A stretch of 7,026 nucleotides of DNA from Spirochaetaceae bacterium (GTDB lineage Bacteria; Spirochaetota; Spirochaetia; Treponematales; Breznakiellaceae), in NCBI GenBank assembly GCA_031265025.1, contig JAISDF010000099.1, forward strand, positions 1 through 7,026, read 5' to 3'. Shown piece by piece: positions 5,138 through 7,026 of the stretch. How positions within the stretch are numbered: position 1 is the first letter of the stretch; each line of letters starts with the position of its first letter. A program made the translations under genes and the position numbers. The notes beneath the pieces are model-generated. The model was given only the letters and a program-made list of their open reading frames with translations, was not told the DNA's origin and did no database searches.

Positions 5138-6136
5138 GTGGGCGTACAGGCTCCTCCCAACAGGCGTATATTGCTCGGCGTTGCCCTTTGTTCTGCGGCC
5201 TGTGTGTGGTTTGCCAGGGGGAGCTTCGCGCCGGCCTTTTTTCTGGCGCCGTTGGGAATCGCCGCCTATTGTTTCAGTCCCGCCGGCGCGTGGGTGGCCG
5301 CCGCCGCCGCGCTGGGGGCCAACGGGGTCATAACCATGAGCGGCGGGGACTTTTCAGCTTTGGGCGCGGCAAGCTCCCTCTACTTTGCCCTGGTAACGCT
5401 GTCCTTTTCTTGGGCTGCCACCGGGAAGCCTTTTCCACAGGTTTCGGCTGCCGTGAGGATGGTTACGGCCGCGGCTCTGACCGCCGCCGGCCTCATACCA
5501 CTGCTGCTTTTCTCGGGCGCTGATTCCGGCATTTACGCCGTGATGCGCGGCCAGGCCGAACTGGTTACATCGGCGTACCAGTCCATGATTGCCCCTGATT
5601 CGCTTGAAGCTGGGGCTTTGGGCGGGGCGGTCAACGCCGACATGGTGCTCAAGGTCATGGGTTCCGTTGCCCTCCGGGGCGGGGCCCTGGCATCGGCGGC
5701 GTTCTTTTTCTTTATCAACCGCCAGGCGGCGGTGATTGTTTCATGGTTTTTCAGGCGGCGCGCCGGGAGGGAACACCTGAGTCTCTTTCACGCCCCGCTC
5801 CGCCTCATCTGGATCTTTTCGCTGTCTCTTCTCGTGACAGTCGCCGGTACGCTTTTCAAGCTGCCGTATCTTGAGATACCGGGATGGAACCTTGCGGTGT
5901 TCTGCGCCATACTGTACCTGATTCAGGGAGGAGGAATAGTCCTCTATTTTCTTGCCCGGCCGGAGCTGCCCCTCCTGTTCCGTTCTCTGGCCAATGTGCT
6001 TATTGTAATTGTTTTTTTGAGTCCCGTTGTCAACGGGATAGCCCTGGGGGTTCTTACCCTTCTGGGCATTGCCGAAAACTGGATCCCTTTCCGGATCCCC
6101 CGGCAAAACGGACCGGCTTCTACTCCTGAAGGCTGA
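5138..6136 (+). CDS. DUF2232 / YybS-like integral membrane protein
   Basis: 332 aa, strongly hydrophobic, with about eight or nine membrane segments near 10-26, 30-47, 50-67, 73-93, 103-126, 182-204, 222-243, 250-272 and 283-313, and a hydrophilic stretch at 127-170. The second half (ARG-rich turn RRRAGREHLSLF at 207-217, then WIFSLSLL..., NLAVFCAILYLIQGGGIVLYFL) resembles the YybS/DUF2232 family, with its conserved asparagine and QG in the penultimate helix. The biochemical role of the family is not established. In Bacillus yybS lies next to gdpP-rplI-dnaC, so the position before rplI supports the call. The start is GTG, 18 bases after rpsR and in the same frame as it. AAAGG (5118-5122) is too far away (15 bases) to be a good Shine-Dalgarno, so expression may be low or coupled. 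TTG at codon 12 is an alternative start. Confidence 0.8.
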   Translation: MGVQAPPNRRILLGVALCSAACVWFARGSFAPAFFLAPLGIAAYCFSPAGAWVAAAAALGANGVITMSGGDFSALGAASSLYFALVTLSFSWAATGKPFPQVSAAVRMVTAAALTAAGLIPLLLFSGADSGIYAVMRGQAELVTSAYQSMIAPDSLEAGALGGAVNADMVLKVMGSVALRGGALASAAFFFFINRQAAVIVSWFFRRRAGREHLSLFHAPLRLIWIFSLSLLVTVAGTLFKLPYLEIPGWNLAVFCAILYLIQGGGIVLYFLARPELPLLFRSLANVLIVIVFLSPVVNGIALGVLTLLGIAENWIPFRIPRQNGPASTPEG

Positions 6137-6159
6137 CGGTCATACATCAGAGTTGTTTA

Positions 6160-6175
6160 ATAACCAACGGGTTAT
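6160..6175 (+). other. Small hairpin in the gap before rplI
   Basis: ATAACC (6160-6165) pairs with GGTTAT (6170-6175) around AACG. An alternative helix, GTTG (6152-6155) with CAAC (6165-6168), overlaps it and cannot form at the same time. There is no T-run, so it is not an ordinary terminator. It lies in the 71-base gap between the YybS-like gene and rplI, about 19 bases before the rplI Shine-Dalgarno. It could be an RNA processing or stabilising element, but no function is shown. Confidence 0.3.
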
Positions 6176-6207
6176 CGAACAGGTCAATTCATTAAGGAGC
6201 TTGGATT

Positions 6208-7026
6208 ATGAAGGTTATACTAAACAAGGATCTTGCCGTACTGGGCGAAGAAGGGGACGTGAAGGACGTGGCAAAAGGGTATGCCAGGAATTTTCTCTTT
6301 CCCCGGGGTATTGCCCTTCCGTATAACGAAGCGACGATACGGCTTTTTGAGTCGCGGCGTGAGGAAATCGAAGACCGCAAGGCCAAGAAAAGGCTGGACG
6401 CGTCGGGTCTCAAGGAAAAACTTGAAGCCGCCGAAATAAGCGTTACCCTTCCCGCCGGACCCAACGGAAAACTCTACGGCGCGGTTACCAATCAGACCGC
6501 GGCGGATGAACTTTCAAAACTCGGTTTTCAGATTGAAAGAAAACGCATTGAGGTTCCGGGGAATCATATCAAGAGCGTGGGCAAATACAAGATCATTGTG
6601 AAACTTTACGAAAACTCCCAGGCCGAGATAAACCTGGTCATCCAGGGACAGGTTCCCGCCGAGGAAAAGAAGGCCCCCAGGGACGATCACCGCAGGGACC
6701 GCAGGCGGAGTTCCGAAGCCCTGCCCGGCATCGCGCCCACTGCCGAGACCGCCGGAGCCGCGCCGGAGGCGGCCGCCCCTGCAGAAGTCGCCGCAAGCGC
6801 GCCGGAAACCGTAGCGCCTGTCGAGGCCGCCGCAAGCGTCCCGGCTGAAGCTGTTCCGACCACGGAAAATGCCGCGCCGGAGGCCGCCCCTGCTGAGACC
6901 GCCGAAGCCGCCGCAAGCGTACCGGCTGAGACTGCCACAAGTGTTGCTGCCACGGCCGCGGAAACAGCCGCGCCGGAGGCCGCCCCCGCGGAAGCCGCCG
7001 CAAGCGCGCCGGAATGCGCCCCTCCC
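6208..7026 (+). CDS. rplI: 50S ribosomal protein L9 with long Ala/Pro/Glu-rich tail (3' end outside window)
   Basis: 273 codons are visible with no stop before the window ends. Residues 1-148 are a complete L9: the N-terminal rRNA-binding domain MKVILNKDLAVLGEEGDVKD followed by VAKGYARNFLFPRGIA, the connecting helix at about 41-75 (RREEIEDRKAKKRL), and the C-terminal domain with NGKLYGAVTNQTAADEL and HIKSVGKYKIIVKLY. L9 normally ends near 149. Here a charged basic linker follows (about 152-170, including RDDHRRDRRRSS), then at least 100 residues made almost wholly of Ala, Pro, Glu, Thr, Ser and Val in imperfect repeats. L9 binds 23S rRNA near L1 and projects from the ribosome; the extra tail would be a disordered surface extension of unknown role. 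AAGGAG (6194-6199), eight bases from the ATG, is a strong ribosome-binding site. Codon use in the tail stays like that of the genome. dnaB often follows rplI but is not visible here. Confidence 0.95.
   Translation, partial: MKVILNKDLAVLGEEGDVKDVAKGYARNFLFPRGIALPYNEATIRLFESRREEIEDRKAKKRLDASGLKEKLEAAEISVTLPAGPNGKLYGAVTNQTAADELSKLGFQIERKRIEVPGNHIKSVGKYKIIVKLYENSQAEINLVIQGQVPAEEKKAPRDDHRRDRRRSSEALPGIAPTAETAGAAPEAAAPAEVAASAPETVAPVEAAASVPAEAVPTTENAAPEAAPAETAEAAASVPAETATSVAATAAETAAPEAAPAEAAASAPECAPP
6757..7026 (+). repeat. Imperfect coding repeats in the rplI tail
   Basis: gccgcgccggaggc begins at 6757, 6871 and 6967 (spacings of 114 and 96 bases, both multiples of three), encoding AAPEA each time. 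A second word, gccgcaagcg, occurs at 6790-6799, 6829-6838, 6910-6919 and 6997-7006, always in the same frame (AAS), followed by APE or VPAE. Units are therefore about 30-40 codons, degenerate, and in frame, consistent with tail growth by recombination or slippage. The array continues past the window edge. Confidence 0.8.

Noticed and set aside
6638..7003. Arg/Pro-rich open frames on the minus strand in the rplI tail
   Set aside because: GC-rich in-frame repeats of the L9 tail leave the opposite strand free of stops. The plus-strand frame continues directly from the L9 domain with a strong ribosome-binding site.
6757..7026. Repeat array as CRISPR or other non-coding repeats
   Set aside because: Repeats are degenerate, unevenly spaced and kept in the L9 reading frame. 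They encode a low-complexity protein tail and have no unique spacers.

Overview
The window is a bacterial chromosome segment with two divergent, ribosome-centred gene clusters. It probably comes from a spirochaete of the Treponema / Breznakiella type. That assignment is inference. It rests on the pairing of rpsF-ssb-rpsR-(YybS-like)-rplI with a divergent block holding rsmD, two TPR genes and rlmN, on recalled similarity to treponemal gene order (rplI, rpsR, ssb and rpsF are adjacent in T. pallidum), and on moderately high GC with GC-rich third positions. No mobile element, CRISPR array, tRNA or rRNA was found.

Layout. Positions 1-119 (+) hold the last 38 codons of a probably secreted protein with an Ig-like fold, closed by a clear intrinsic terminator (124-142). 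Positions 152-3814 (-) hold, in transcription order, a small helical hypothetical protein (148 aa), rsmD, a short TPR-like protein (114 aa), a ten-repeat TPR protein (380 aa) and rlmN. A strong sigma70-type promoter with an AT-rich upstream element lies between rsmD and the TPR genes, so the block is probably at least two transcription units: hypothetical-rsmD, and TPR-TPR-rlmN. Positions 3815-3983 are the divergent control region. Positions 3984 to the window end (+) hold rpsF, ssb, rpsR, a DUF2232/YybS-like membrane protein and rplI, which runs off the edge.

Together the window joins ribosome modification (RsmD on 16S rRNA; RlmN on 23S rRNA and tRNA) with ribosomal proteins S6, S18 and L9 and the replication protein SSB. 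The rpsF leader can fold into a stem, a CCG-containing internal loop and a UUCG hairpin, followed by helices that trap the Shine-Dalgarno sequence. This fits autoregulation by the S6:S18 complex.

Most unusual points: (1) a 14-bp direct repeat at the rsmD start has moved the ideal ribosome-binding site onto an out-of-frame hexapeptide ORF (MRITVS) whose stop overlaps the rsmD ATG, implying termination-reinitiation; (2) L9 carries an Ala/Pro/Glu-rich repetitive tail of more than 120 residues; (3) the TPR protein is built from a two-TPR (about 68-residue) super-repeat; (4) the 148-aa protein ends in a short peptide resembling the FliM/FliN N-terminal motif; (5) the YybS-like gene abuts rplI with no gdpP between them. 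No wholly new multi-gene system is evident. The window is mainly housekeeping with lineage-specific embellishments.
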